From: Prochlorococcus sp. AG-347-J06
Lineage (GTDB): Bacteria > Cyanobacteriota > Cyanobacteriia > PCC-6307 > Cyanobiaceae
Length of the DNA stretch: 46,392 bases
Direction: 5' to 3'
NCBI GenBank assembly: GCA_003281525.1
Contig: QCBT01000011.1
Coordinates: 1 to 46,392 of the forward strand
The notes under the pieces were generated by a model, which saw only the letters and a program-made list of their open reading frames with translations, was not told the origin of the DNA and searched no databases. Shown here piece after piece: positions 17,709 to 25,656 of this stretch. Both the position numbers and the translations under genes were made by a program. Every line of letters begins with the position of its first letter. Positions within the stretch are counted from its first letter, which is position 1.

Positions 17709-18032
17709 TTAACTCCTCATTTTTTTTTTTTTAAAATCTACAAATCTTACCTTTTTTCTTAACTCTATTTGTTTTTCAAGAATTCTAAACACATGCATCT
17801 CGCATTCGGTTAATTTAAGAAACTGATCGAGTGTATCTTTATCTTCTTCATCAAAATTCTCGAAAACTTCTGAAATAGCAGTACTATTTCTAGAAATAAA
17901 ATCCTCTGCTACATCTCGTGGATTCTTGCCTGATTCGAAATCCTGAAAAGCTTCATAAGAATTAAGTTCTCTCGTTAACCATTTAAACCATGGTTCATTT
18001 ATATTATGTTTTTTATTTATGATTTTCTTCAT
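17709..18032 (-). CDS. Small helical conserved protein, paralog of 7052-7318
   Basis: A 107-residue acidic helical protein: EPWFKWLTREL, G-K-N-P-R-D-V-A-E-D-F-I, NFDEEDKDTLDQFLKLTECE and MHVFRILEKQ. The same positions are conserved in the 88-residue protein at 7052-7318 (W-F, G-x-x-P, A-E-x-F, D-E, F-x-K-L-x-E-x-E-x-H). Extra basic C-terminal tail here. Function unknown. Confidence 0.7.
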   Translation of the reverse strand: MKKIINKKHNINEPWFKWLTRELNSYEAFQDFESGKNPRDVAEDFISRNSTAISEVFENFDEEDKDTLDQFLKLTECEMHVFRILEKQIELRKKVRFVDFKKKKMRS

Positions 18033-18241
18033 GAAAAATTTTTTACTAATTTAATCATTATTAGTTATTCATTCTTTGACAGCTGTACAAATACTTATTT
18101 TAAAAATTTAATTAAAGATTCACCTTATTTATTTTTTTACAAAATAACTAGCATAATTACCATAAAGCTTGGTAAAGAATAAGTATTTATTACTCATTTC
18201 TTGTTTATGAGATAGCTAGAATTTATTACTGGTAAAGTACA

Positions 18242-18459
18242 TTGTCAATTCCATTTTACGACTTTCCTTCATCTCCAATTTTAATAATTGGTGCTCTTGG
18301 CATTGCTGTAGCGATAGCAGTTTTTTTGTCTCTTACCAAAAATATTTCAATTCTCCTTTGAACAAAGAGCTTGCAGCAAAGAAAAAAGCCTTAATTAAGG
18401 AACAAAAAGAATTAAACGAAAGATTAGAAAAAATAGAACAAGATTTAAAAAATTTATAA
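18242..18459 (+). pseudogene. Frameshifted small membrane/coiled-coil protein gene
   Basis: Frame 1 from the TTG at 18242 gives a hydrophobic N-terminus (MSIPFYDFPSSPILIIGALG, then IAVAIAVFLSLTKN) and hits TGA at 18359. From about 18343 another frame runs on to TAA at 18457-18459 as YFNSPLNKELAAKKKALIKE and EQKELNERLEKIEQDLKNL, a classic membrane-proximal coiled coil. The two frames join smoothly if the A5 run at 18338-18342 had one more A, giving a 72-residue protein. So it is a one-base deletion, either real or a sequencing error. Confidence 0.6.
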
Positions 18460-18544
18460 AAAATTCATCCTAATAGATATGAGTTAATGATCTCGAATTC
18501 AAGACCTTAATTTTTTAAACAGGAATTTTGGTCTATAAGGAGTT

Positions 18545-18700
18545 ATGGATAAAGATCATCTTATTGAGTTAATTTCTAATAGTCTTCTTTACGAGAGTAA
18601 AAATTCTGACTCTAATAAGAATCTTAGTGACTTTAAAAATTACTTAGAAAGATTAAATCTAGATCAATTGAGAACTATGTCTAAAGAATTCATTCTTTAG
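18545..18700 (+). CDS. 51-residue soluble microprotein
   Basis: The ATG at 18545 is preceded by AAGGAG. MDKDHLIELISNSLLYESKN, then a Ser/Asn/Asp linker and a helix YLERLNLDQLRTMSKEFIL. No cysteines or membrane segment. The purine-rich ribosome site supports the call. Confidence 0.55.
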   Translation: MDKDHLIELISNSLLYESKNSDSNKNLSDFKNYLERLNLDQLRTMSKEFIL

Positions 18701-18781
18701 TATGATTTTTAAAATTTTTTATTGTTTATTAAATAATCAATACTTTTTAAAAATTGTTAATATCAAAAAAATAACAGAAAT

Positions 18782-19888
18782 ATGCTTAATGTAAATAGAG
18801 GTGATTTTTTAATAAAGCCATTTTTAAAAAGAAATAATATTAGAGCTTCTTATCAAATTATTTCTACCATTGTCCCAATAATCTCTATTTGGATAATCAT
18901 CTACCACATAATAAATCAACCATTTTCATTATTGTTTAAAGGATTTCTATTGATACCTTTTATAGTTCTCCTAACACTATTGTCTTCTAGAACATTTTCA
19001 TTAATGCATGATTGCGGTCATAATTCTCTTTTTACAAAACGTAAATTAAACCGCTTCTTTGGATTTTTACTTGGCTTGGTTAATGGTATTCCCCAGAAGT
19101 CATGGTCAATTGATCATGCATTTCATCATAGAAATAATGGAAATTGGGAAATTTACAAAGGGCCTATTGATGTTTTAAGTCTTGAAGATTATGAATTACT
19201 TACTAAAAGAGAGCAAATATTTTACAAATTAAGTCGAAACTGGATGATGCTTTTCCCTGGCGGTTTTTTTTACTTAGTTTTAAAACCTAGATTAGGTCTT
19301 GTTATTATTATTTTTAATTTAAGTAAAAATATATTGGAAGAGACTTTTATCAAAATAAAAAAAAGAGAAATTTCTCAACTACTAGCTATTAATTCAAAAG
19401 TTGAATCACCTTTTTCTGATTATGGAGATAATTTCAGTGAACTATGTGAATTAATAATCAATAACATAGTAGTAATAATTGGTTGGATTTTGATGAGTAA
19501 ATGGTTGGGATTAGTGTTTTTCTTATCATTTTATTCCATTGTATTAACCTTATCAGCAGCAATTTTAATATGTGTTTTTTTCGTACAACATAATTACGAA
19601 AATGCATACGCTCGAAATACAAAAAATTGGGATCTCATCGATGGAGCTATTTTAGGTAGTAGTAATTTAGATATACCTAATTGGCTAAATTGGTTTTTAG
19701 CAGACATATCATTCCACAGTATTCATCATCTTTCCGAGAGAATACCAAATTACAACTTAAGAGCTTGTCATAAAGCCAACATTCATCTACTCCAACAATC
19801 AAAGTTCTTAAAATTGAGCGATTTTCCAAACTGCTTCAAATATATTATTTGGGATAATAGAAATGAAAAATTAATTCCTATAAGTTAA
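18782..19888 (+). CDS. Membrane fatty acid desaturase family protein
   Basis: A 368-residue membrane protein with the three di-iron histidine boxes: HDCGH (76-80), HAFHH (112-116) and HSIHH (in FHSIHHLSERIPNYN, near residue 320). Hydrophobic helices flank them. It is only distantly similar to the DesA-like gene at 21478; the box spacing and the long insert GPIDVLSLEDYELLTKREQ after box 2 suggest a different regiospecificity or substrate. Acts in the membrane with ferredoxin as likely electron donor. Confidence 0.85.
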   Translation: MLNVNRGDFLIKPFLKRNNIRASYQIISTIVPIISIWIIIYHIINQPFSLLFKGFLLIPFIVLLTLLSSRTFSLMHDCGHNSLFTKRKLNRFFGFLLGLVNGIPQKSWSIDHAFHHRNNGNWEIYKGPIDVLSLEDYELLTKREQIFYKLSRNWMMLFPGGFFYLVLKPRLGLVIIIFNLSKNILEETFIKIKKREISQLLAINSKVESPFSDYGDNFSELCELIINNIVVIIGWILMSKWLGLVFFLSFYSIVLTLSAAILICVFFVQHNYENAYARNTKNWDLIDGAILGSSNLDIPNWLNWFLADISFHSIHHLSERIPNYNLRACHKANIHLLQQSKFLKLSDFPNCFKYIIWDNRNEKLIPIS

Positions 19889-19891
19889 TAC

Positions 19892-20044
19892 CTAATTCAA
19901 CCTTCTTCTCAATTTTCTTTTTATAGGAATACTGCTATAGGCATGAGTACCAATAGATGGAGGCATGTCATTTTTTAAAGGATGCATAAAAGCATTTGCC
20001 ATACTCTCTAACATTTTCGAAAGCCAATTAATAAATGATTTCAT
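19892..20044 (-). CDS. 50-residue microprotein with amphipathic N-terminus and basic tail
   Basis: The minus-strand ATG at 20044 gives MKSFINWLSKMLESMANAFM, HPLKNDMPPSIGTHAYSSIP and ends IKRKLRRRLN. No true membrane segment; the N-terminal helix is amphipathic and the tail strongly basic. It ends 4 bases past the convergent desaturase. Function unknown. Confidence 0.6.
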   Translation of the reverse strand: MKSFINWLSKMLESMANAFMHPLKNDMPPSIGTHAYSSIPIKRKLRRRLN

Positions 20045-20096
20045 TTGAAAATCTAAAAGTGTACTTTTTTATCTTCTAACTAAATTACTTAAAAGT

Positions 20097-20120
20097 AAAT
20101 CAGTCTTTATGCTGATTTTT
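20097..20120 (+). terminator. Rho-independent terminator-like hairpin
   Basis: AAATCAG (20097-20103) pairs perfectly with CTGATTT (20112-20118) across an 8-nt loop and runs into TTTT. No plus-strand gene ends just upstream, so it may end a read-through or antisense transcript over 19892-20044, or a small RNA. The rest of 20045-20283 is AT-rich without a convincing gene. Confidence 0.5.
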
Positions 20121-20334
20121 TTGAAAGATTAACTTATAAAATTAATATTAAATAATCAAAATTATTGTTTCCCTTTTTGTTTTAAAAGAAGTATATTACT
20201 TATCTTTTTAAAGGTAAACCAGTTGCAAAACCAATTTAGTAAATAATACTTAATTTTTCTAATTTACTTAATAAATTAAATTATTGAACATAAATTCGTG
20301 CTATATCTCTATTCCAAATAATTTAAAAAATATT

Positions 20335-20493
20335 ATGAATAATTCATTTGTTTCTAACAACCAGAACACAGAAATAGATTCTATTAATTCATATTTTGAG
20401 TGTATTACTGAATGCAGTATTGTGGATGGTCATCAAGAATGTATTACTCGTTGTTTAGAAGTTCATTTAAAGGGGGGTGAGCAAGATGAATAA
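20335..20493 (+). CDS. 52-residue twin CX3C microprotein
   Basis: The ATG at 20335 (a TTG at 20284 would add 17 residues) gives an Asn-rich start, then SYFECITECSIVDGHQECIT and RCLEVHLKGG. Two CX3C pairs are 8 residues apart, as in helical-hairpin disulfide proteins. A looser twin CX3C protein is at 44193-44357. The GGGGTGAG within its 3' end serves as a strong ribosome site for the next gene, whose ATG overlaps the stop. Confidence 0.65.
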   Translation: MNNSFVSNNQNTEIDSINSYFECITECSIVDGHQECITRCLEVHLKGGEQDE

Positions 20494-20638
20494 AAAAAAT
20501 TCACCTCAAAGGAAAACAACTTTAAAATGGAACTCGAATGGAGAGCTTTCCGAAATTGATATGTTAAGAATTTTAGAAAAGATATCATCTCATGATCTTA
20601 ATCAATGTGAATTAACATGCGATTCTGATACAAATTAA
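20486..20638 (+). CDS. 50-residue soluble microprotein coupled to the twin-CX3C gene
   Basis: The ATG at 20486 overlaps the preceding stop by 8 bases and sits 8 bases after AGGGGGGTGAG. MNKKNSPQRKTTLKWNSNGE, LSEIDMLRILEKISSHDLNQ, then CELTCDSDTN with one CX3C. Coupled translation with the twin-CX3C protein suggests joint function; the role is unknown. Confidence 0.6.
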   Translation: MNKKNSPQRKTTLKWNSNGELSEIDMLRILEKISSHDLNQCELTCDSDTN

Positions 20639-20769
20639 GTTGAGTTTTTCAATATATTTACCAATACTGCTGATAAAAAAGCAGCTTATGGGATTTAAGA
20701 TATCTATTTTTGATTAAATAGATTTCAATCAAGCTTTAGAACATTTTCGGAATATCTTAGGTTTTATTT

Positions 20770-20916
20770 TCAAAAATTAATTTTAGAACTCCTAGTTTTT
20801 TTTAAGAATGTTTTACTAATTTCTTTTTTTGTTAGTTGAATAGGTTTTACAAAACCTGAATCACCATGAGTTGGACAATAATAAGTCATAAGCATCCACT
20901 TTTTTTCTTCATCCAT
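20770..20916 (-). CDS. 48-residue basic microprotein
   Basis: From the minus-strand ATG at 20916: MDEEKKWMLMTYYCPTHGDS, GFVKPIQLTKKEISK and a basic tail. One C-x2-H pair (CPTH) may bind metal, but a partner pair is missing. Isolated between plus-strand genes. Confidence 0.55.
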   Translation of the reverse strand: MDEEKKWMLMTYYCPTHGDSGFVKPIQLTKKEISKTFLKKTRSSKINF

Positions 20917-21105
20917 AAACTGATTTCTTTAAAATAATGATTAAGTTAATAGGATGAATTATGCGAAAATTGATTTTTTTTAATCTTTTTTTCTTTTTTA
21001 CTTAATAATTTATAAAAATTTTGAATCTATTCTTTCAAATTAGATATAAATACGCATGACTTTAAAAAAAAATCCTGCTATTTATGAATAAATTCAAAAT
21101 TATTC

Positions 21106-21237
21106 ATGTCTCTAGAATCAATATTGATGGTAGTTGCTCCAATCTGTCTTTTTACCGTAGGAGTTATTGTTTTGCCTATTGTAGTAAAGCCACGTAAACA
21201 ATCTAGTTTGCCTAAGAGGTATATACGCGGTCTTTAA
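21106..21237 (+). CDS. 43-residue single-pass membrane microprotein
   Basis: ATG at 21106; MSLESILMVVAPICLFTVGV, IVLPIVVKPRKQS, ending RYIRGL. One long helix and a basic tail, so N-out/C-in is likely. It precedes desA by 240 bases of AT-rich DNA in which I see no further gene. Confidence 0.6.
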   Translation: MSLESILMVVAPICLFTVGVIVLPIVVKPRKQSSLPKRYIRGL

Positions 21238-21477
21238 ATTAATTAAGCTTTAAAGAAGAGCAAAGAAAATCATCATAAAAAATAAATAATTAATAAGATT
21301 GCTATAAAAGATTAAAATAAAAAATGTTTTGCATAAATATTTTTATTTGAAGATGAAATTAAAATCTTTAAAACTTTATCGAAAAAAATTATGAATTCTT
21401 TTCATTATAAGATCCTGTGATGGATAATAGGATATATAAATTCACTTTTATTTAACAAAATTCTTAACCAAAAAAAT

Positions 21478-22644
21478 TTGAGTAATATAAATTTTTCAGG
21501 TCTTAAAGGCCAAGCGCTTGTAATAGAGGATAAAGATATTCCAAGCATAAAAGAATTTCAAGATGTTATCCCAGAGCACTACTTTAAGTGCAATACCAAA
21601 ACTTCATTGAGGTATCTTTTACAATCAGCTTTAATTCAATCATTAGTAGTTGCAATAGGGCTATCTATTCCATTTACCATCCAAATGATCCCAATTTGGA
21701 TTATTTACGCATTACTATCAGGTACCACTGCAATGGGTTTCTGGGTAATCGCCCATGAATGTGGACATGGAGCATTCTCTAAAAACAAGTCATTGGAATC
21801 TATAACTGGTTATTTACTACATTCATTACTTCTAGTGCCTTATTTTTCTTGGCAGCGTTCTCATGCAGTTCATCATAGATTCACAAATAACATAACCAAT
21901 GGAGAAACTCACGTACCTTTAGTAATTAAAGGTAATGGAGTTACAGAAAAAGTTGGCGGAGAAAAAGAATTACATTTTTCAAATTCCTTAGGTAAGAAAA
22001 ATTATGGAATTCTTCAACTTGTTTTACATCTAATATTTGGCTGGCCTGCTTATTTACTTACAGGAAGTACGGGAGGTGTTAGATATGGAACTTCAAATCA
22101 TTTTTGGCCAATTAAACCATTTTCTAAAGCATTATGGCCATCAATATGGGCCAAGAAGGTTTGGATATCAGATATCGGTGTAGGTTTGACATTATTAGGC
22201 ATTGTTTATTTAGTTCTCAAGTGTGGAATATTTCCAGTAATTGCTCTGTATTTTGCTCCTTTATTAGTCGTTAATTGTTGGCTAGTAGTTTATACATGGC
22301 TTCATCATACAGATTCTGATGTACCTCATCTTTCAAATACGGAATTTTCCTTTATGAGAGGAGCATTTCTATCTATTGATAGGCCTTACGGTAAAGTCCT
22401 TAATTTTCTTCACCATAATATTGGTTCTAGCCATGTCGTTCATCATGTATGTCCAACAATCCCTCATTATTATGCAAAAAAGGCAACTGTCCTAATTAAA
22501 AAAGCCTTTAAAAAAGCATATCTTTTTAATCCTGATCCAATACACAAAGCTCTATGGAATATTGCTTGCAATTGCGTTGCTGTTAAGTCAGATATCAAGA
22601 AAGGAAGATATATATGGCAATCTTCATACAAAATGGTGGATTAA
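21478..22644 (+). CDS. desA: Delta-12 (omega-6) fatty acid desaturase
   Basis: A 388-residue membrane di-iron enzyme with boxes HECGH (93-97), HAVHH (129-133, in WQRSHAVHHRFTN) and HVVHH (in IGSSHVVHHVCPTIPHY), all in the order and spacing of DesA/FAD2. It inserts the second double bond into acyl lipids, maintaining membrane fluidity in cold or high light. TTG start at 21478; the next Met is internal. The PEHYF motif near residue 32 is typical of FAD2-type enzymes. It is one of two desaturases within 4 kb, close to three hli genes. Confidence 0.88.
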   Translation: MSNINFSGLKGQALVIEDKDIPSIKEFQDVIPEHYFKCNTKTSLRYLLQSALIQSLVVAIGLSIPFTIQMIPIWIIYALLSGTTAMGFWVIAHECGHGAFSKNKSLESITGYLLHSLLLVPYFSWQRSHAVHHRFTNNITNGETHVPLVIKGNGVTEKVGGEKELHFSNSLGKKNYGILQLVLHLIFGWPAYLLTGSTGGVRYGTSNHFWPIKPFSKALWPSIWAKKVWISDIGVGLTLLGIVYLVLKCGIFPVIALYFAPLLVVNCWLVVYTWLHHTDSDVPHLSNTEFSFMRGAFLSIDRPYGKVLNFLHHNIGSSHVVHHVCPTIPHYYAKKATVLIKKAFKKAYLFNPDPIHKALWNIACNCVAVKSDIKKGRYIWQSSYKMVD

Positions 22645-22759
22645 AAATATAATAAGCACTAATTCTTTATCACATTAATTTACGCAAATCTGAAAAGAAT
22701 ATAAAAGTATTAGCCATAATAAATTTTTCATCTTAGAAATAACTAAATTAAATAATTCT

Positions 22760-22921
22760 ATGAGTGGTGACAATTTGCATGGTAATCAACCCATTAAATT
22801 TTATTCGGAAAAAATAACACTTACAAAAGTTGAATTATTAGAAAGACAGTTGAGTTTAGGGGAAAAAATTTCAGATTTAGATCAAAAACATAAAGAATGG
22901 AGCAAAAAACTATCAGGTTAA
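22760..22921 (+). CDS. 53-residue soluble coiled-coil microprotein
   Basis: ATG at 22760; MSGDNLHGNQPIKFYSEKIT, then a heptad-like helix LTKVELLERQLSLGEKISDL and a basic end. No membrane segment. A coiled-coil homodimer is plausible. Confidence 0.55.
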   Translation: MSGDNLHGNQPIKFYSEKITLTKVELLERQLSLGEKISDLDQKHKEWSKKLSG

Positions 22922-22973
22922 TCATCTAATATGATGAAATTTTAATTACTTTTTGATATTTCTAGTTGCCTTA

Positions 22974-23591
22974 TCAAGAAACTTTTCTGTAAATTATTGA
23001 AAAATTATTTGCAGGCATTCTAATAATATCCTCTTGAGAAAAACCATTTTTCTTACTCTCATCACAAACTTCCTCAAGATTTTTAATACCCCAAAGATCA
23101 TTTTGCATTTTTAATGAATTATCGAAAAAATAATTACTTTCACTTGTATGCTTATTACAAATTTTAAATGGCCCATACAAAATCAAAAATTGTCCCTTAT
23201 TGAGTAATTTTCCTGACTCTCTAAAGAGTGCTACAGTACAAGTCCATTCTGCTACATGAATCATATTTATAGAGACTATTCCTTGCAAAGAATTAGATAA
23301 TATCAATGGAATATTCCAAGGAATTTTTTCTACATCAATCTCAAGAGGCTGGGGCATTTTCTTCGTTAAGTCTTCATACTCAATCCAAGAACTTATACTT
23401 TTTCTATGCACTAACTCTGGGTCACTTGTTTGCCAAATTATTCCAGGAAATCGTTTTTGAAAAAACACTCCATGTTCACCACTACCACTCCCGATTTCCA
23501 ATACTGAACCATTTTTTATAATTCGGGATAGTACATTACCAATGCAGTCTCTATTTCTTTGAGTTGCCGAAAAAAAAAGTCTATTATCCAA
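22974..23591 (-). CDS. DUF938 SAM-dependent methyltransferase-like protein
   Basis: 205 residues. The N-terminal RLFFSATQRNRDCIGNVL is the DUF938 start, followed by the SAM-binding VLEIGSGSGEHGVFF, WQTSDPE, and SINMIHVAEW. The substrate is unknown. Length and motif order match the family. Confidence 0.85.
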   Translation of the reverse strand: MDNRLFFSATQRNRDCIGNVLSRIIKNGSVLEIGSGSGEHGVFFQKRFPGIIWQTSDPELVHRKSISSWIEYEDLTKKMPQPLEIDVEKIPWNIPLILSNSLQGIVSINMIHVAEWTCTVALFRESGKLLNKGQFLILYGPFKICNKHTSESNYFFDNSLKMQNDLWGIKNLEEVCDESKKNGFSQEDIIRMPANNFSIIYRKVS

Positions 23592-23646
23592 ATTAAAAAA
23601 AAAAATTGGGCGCTTTAATAAAAAAGAATAATTCTAAAATCCTTGA

Positions 23647-23757
23647 TTATTTAACCTTTCTCAATTTAGGAGTCTTGAAAAACATTATTTTAAGGCTAAA
23701 GAATAATATTGAAACTGTTAAAGCAGGCAAAATATAAAGTATTAAATCAGAACTCAT
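23647..23757 (-). CDS. 36-residue single-pass membrane peptide
   Basis: From the minus-strand ATG at 23757: MSSDLILYILPALTVSILFF, SLKIMFFKTPKLRKVK. One N-terminal helix and a basic C-terminus. Upstream on this strand is the terminator at 23891-23929, so it needs its own promoter in 23758-23890. Confidence 0.5.
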   Translation of the reverse strand: MSSDLILYILPALTVSILFFSLKIMFFKTPKLRKVK

Positions 23758-23890
23758 TAGAGAAGGAATCCTTCCAAAAATTAAATGCATGTAGTAAGTC
23801 GAGAATGACATAAATTCATATATATCTAATTTATTAATAGCAATTATTTGAATTATAAAAACTACTTTTAGTCAAAAACCAAAAATTCTC

Positions 23891-23929
23891 AAAAAAAAGA
23901 GTCAGCCTGTATCCCTACTAGCTGACTCT
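23891..23929 (-). terminator. Strong rho-independent terminator, minus strand
   Basis: Read on the minus strand, AGAGTCAGC (23929-23921) pairs perfectly with GCTGACTCT (23906-23898) over a 14-nt loop and is followed by a run of U. This is one of the best terminators in the window, yet no minus-strand gene lies directly upstream (the next is far beyond the hli pair). It may end a small RNA transcribed from 23930-24100. Confidence 0.7.
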
Positions 23930-24119
23930 AATAATATATTAATTTAAATTACCTCTAAATGAGGATATACCTCTAAAAAAACATGGTGAAAAAGCTTATT
24001 TTTTTTCAAATTTAAAAAATCAGAACAAAAATAAAAACATGGCCTAAGGTAAATTTCGACACATATATGTAGCAGAATTTATATTTTCCTGGCAAAAATA
24101 GGAATAATCTCCCAGTTTC

Positions 24120-24148
24120 TTTACATTACTATATAAATATGTTATATT
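24120..24148 (+). promoter_or_regulatory. Sigma70-type promoter of the hli pair
   Basis: TTTACA at 24120-24125, a 17-base spacer, and TATATT at 24143-24148, placing the transcription start near 24155 and leaving a very short leader before the ATG at 24172. There is no Shine-Dalgarno sequence. Confidence 0.5.
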
Positions 24149-24171
24149 TATTAACAAATTTCATAAACAAA

Positions 24172-24279
24172 ATGACTCCAGAAGCAGAACGTTTTAATGG
24201 TTGGGCAGCAATGTTAGGTTTCGTTGCAGCGGTTGGTGCTTATGTCACAACAGGCCAAATCATTCCAGGCTGGTTCTAA
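24172..24279 (+). CDS. hli: High-light-inducible protein (short, 35 residues)
   Basis: A single chlorophyll a/b-binding-like helix: EAERFNGWAAMLGFVAAVGA then YVTTGQIIPGW. The usual E-x-x-N-G-R motif reads E-R-F-N-G-W, so the Arg that pairs with Glu in chlorophyll binding is replaced by Trp. Hli proteins bind chlorophyll and carotenoid in the thylakoid and protect photosystems under excess light. The stop overlaps the next start (TAATG), so the pair is translationally coupled. Confidence 0.92.
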   Translation: MTPEAERFNGWAAMLGFVAAVGAYVTTGQIIPGWF

Positions 24280-24419
24280 TGAAAAATAACGAGCCAAAAA
24301 TAGTTGAAAAAGAAAAAATCGTTGCTGAAAAGCTTAACGGTAGATTCGCAATGTTAGGTTTTGTTGCCCTAGTTGGAGCATACTTAACTACAGGCCAAAT
24401 CATACCTGGTTTTATCTAA
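24279..24419 (+). CDS. hli: High-light-inducible protein (46 residues)
   Basis: Charged N-terminus, then EKLNGRFAMLGFVALVGAYL and TTGQIIPGFI with the intact E-x-x-N-G-R motif. Start ATG shares one base with the stop of the first hli. Because one copy has NGR and the other NGW, a heterodimer with asymmetric pigment binding is possible (inference). A strong terminator follows at 24441. Confidence 0.93.
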   Translation: MKNNEPKIVEKEKIVAEKLNGRFAMLGFVALVGAYLTTGQIIPGFI

Positions 24420-24440
24420 CATAAATTTTTTAATTTCCAT

Positions 24441-24470
24441 AAAAAAGTCTTATTTAAATTAGACTTTTTT
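24441..24470 (+). terminator. Terminator of the hli pair (works in both directions)
   Basis: AAAAAAGTCT (24441-24450) pairs perfectly with AGACTTTTTT (24461-24470) across a 10-nt loop. The stem itself supplies the U-run on either strand. The remaining bases to 24806 are AT-rich; I see only short, unconvincing frames there. Confidence 0.8.
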
Positions 24471-24806
24471 TATGAAAATTTTTGAGAATAAATGGTTTTT
24501 ATTAATCAATGTTTGAATAATCCTTTTGCATAAAAAAATTTTGCAAAAAAACACTACCTTATTTATAAAAATTAGATTCGAAATTTTTTTGTTTATTTTA
24601 TAATTTACATTCGCGAGAAACAAATCAAACTTTAAAAGTTTATGATAAATAATAATGAATAAAAAAGTTTTCCTACTAAAAATCAAGAAATAATGAATTT
24701 TATAATAACTTTCAAAAATAAATATTAATTTGATTGTTTTTCTTGCTTAAAACTTTAATTTATTTATTTGTTGATGCTATCTTTATCGAGATAATTCGAG
24801 GATTTT

Positions 24807-24935
24807 ATGAGAGTAAAGCTTGAACCTGAGACAGCATTTATTGGCAAAAAGTTTGCTTATATATTTTTAGGTATAATATTTAGCTTAAATGCCATAACTT
24901 TTATTTGGTTTTTCTTATTTTCAAATTTAAAATAA
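24807..24935 (+). CDS. 42-residue single-pass membrane microprotein
   Basis: The ATG at 24807 follows GAGGATTTT. MRVKLEPETAFIGKKFAYIF, LGIIFSLNAITFIWFFLFSN, LK. One helix after a charged N-terminus. It sits between hli genes, which makes a photosynthetic-membrane role conceivable. Confidence 0.6.
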   Translation: MRVKLEPETAFIGKKFAYIFLGIIFSLNAITFIWFFLFSNLK

Positions 24936-24995
24936 GATATAAATTATTTGTTTAAAATAATTGAATAATATAGCTTTAAAAAAATTATTTAATTA

Positions 24996-25202
24996 CTAAA
25001 AGATTCCTGGAATGATCTGTCCTGTTGTTATGTAGGCCCCTAATAGTGCAACGAAACCTACCATAGCCCATCTGCCGTTTACTTTTTCTGCATTTTGAGG
25101 ATATCCATCATAAGAAACAGTTTCATCAATATAAGGCCTAGTTTCTGATGGAAACATATTCTGTCTTCCACCTGATTCTGTAGTAACTCCTGATTTTGTC
25201 AT
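24996..25202 (-). CDS. hli: High-light-inducible protein (68 residues)
   Basis: A polar ~40-residue N-terminal extension (with PSETRPYIDETVSYDGYP), then AEKVNGRWAMVGFVALLGAY and ITTGQIIPGIF with intact E-x-x-N-G-R. This is the long HliP form; the last 25 residues are almost identical to the two hli genes at 24172-24419. Opposite strand to them. Expected to be light-stress induced. Confidence 0.92.
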   Translation of the reverse strand: MTKSGVTTESGGRQNMFPSETRPYIDETVSYDGYPQNAEKVNGRWAMVGFVALLGAYITTGQIIPGIF

Positions 25203-25402
25203 TAGAATATAATAATTGTTAACTAAAGTAACATAAATATTAACTTATGTAAACCAATATCCCCATTGATTTTCATCTCTGTATCCATGTTATGGGTTAA
25301 TGTGTGACATTTATGTTTAAAAAAATTTAAGAAGTCTATTTTTTATCTATTCACTTTTTATCAAACTCGAAATCAATAACTAAAATAAGCATTTATACTC
25401 AC

Positions 25403-25530
25403 AGTAAGTAATTTTACTTACTAGAATGAAATAAGCATTTAGGAAGTGCTTAGCTGGTTAAATCAAAAAATATGAATTAACTAGTTCGTCATGAGCTTGC
25501 CAGTGGGATACTTGCAAGCTCTTTCAATTT
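25403..25530 (+). ncRNA. Candidate structured small RNA with terminator
   Basis: Four consecutive stems are visible: AGTAAGT/ACTTACT (25403-25422), TAAGCA/TGCTTA (25432-25452), CTGGTTAA/TTAACTAG (25454-25484, one G-T pair), and GAGCTTGC/GCAAGCTC (25493-25521) followed by TTTC and AATTTT. No start-bearing frame fits. The last stem could be a terminator. It lies upstream of the long hli gene, on the other strand. Promoter not identified. Confidence 0.45.
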
Positions 25531-25656
25531 TAAAAACCAGCAAATCAACCAGGCATACAGATAATTAATTCACCTATCAAATAAAATCTCGAAGATATTA
25601 AACTAATGTCAAAGCTTTTTTTATTTGCTAAATAAAAAATAGAATGAACAAAATGT

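Noticed and set aside
24459..24686. 75-codon minus-strand frame after the hli pair
   Set aside because: It ends inside the hli terminator stem and has an Ile/Phe/Lys-only flavour; no domain or start context.
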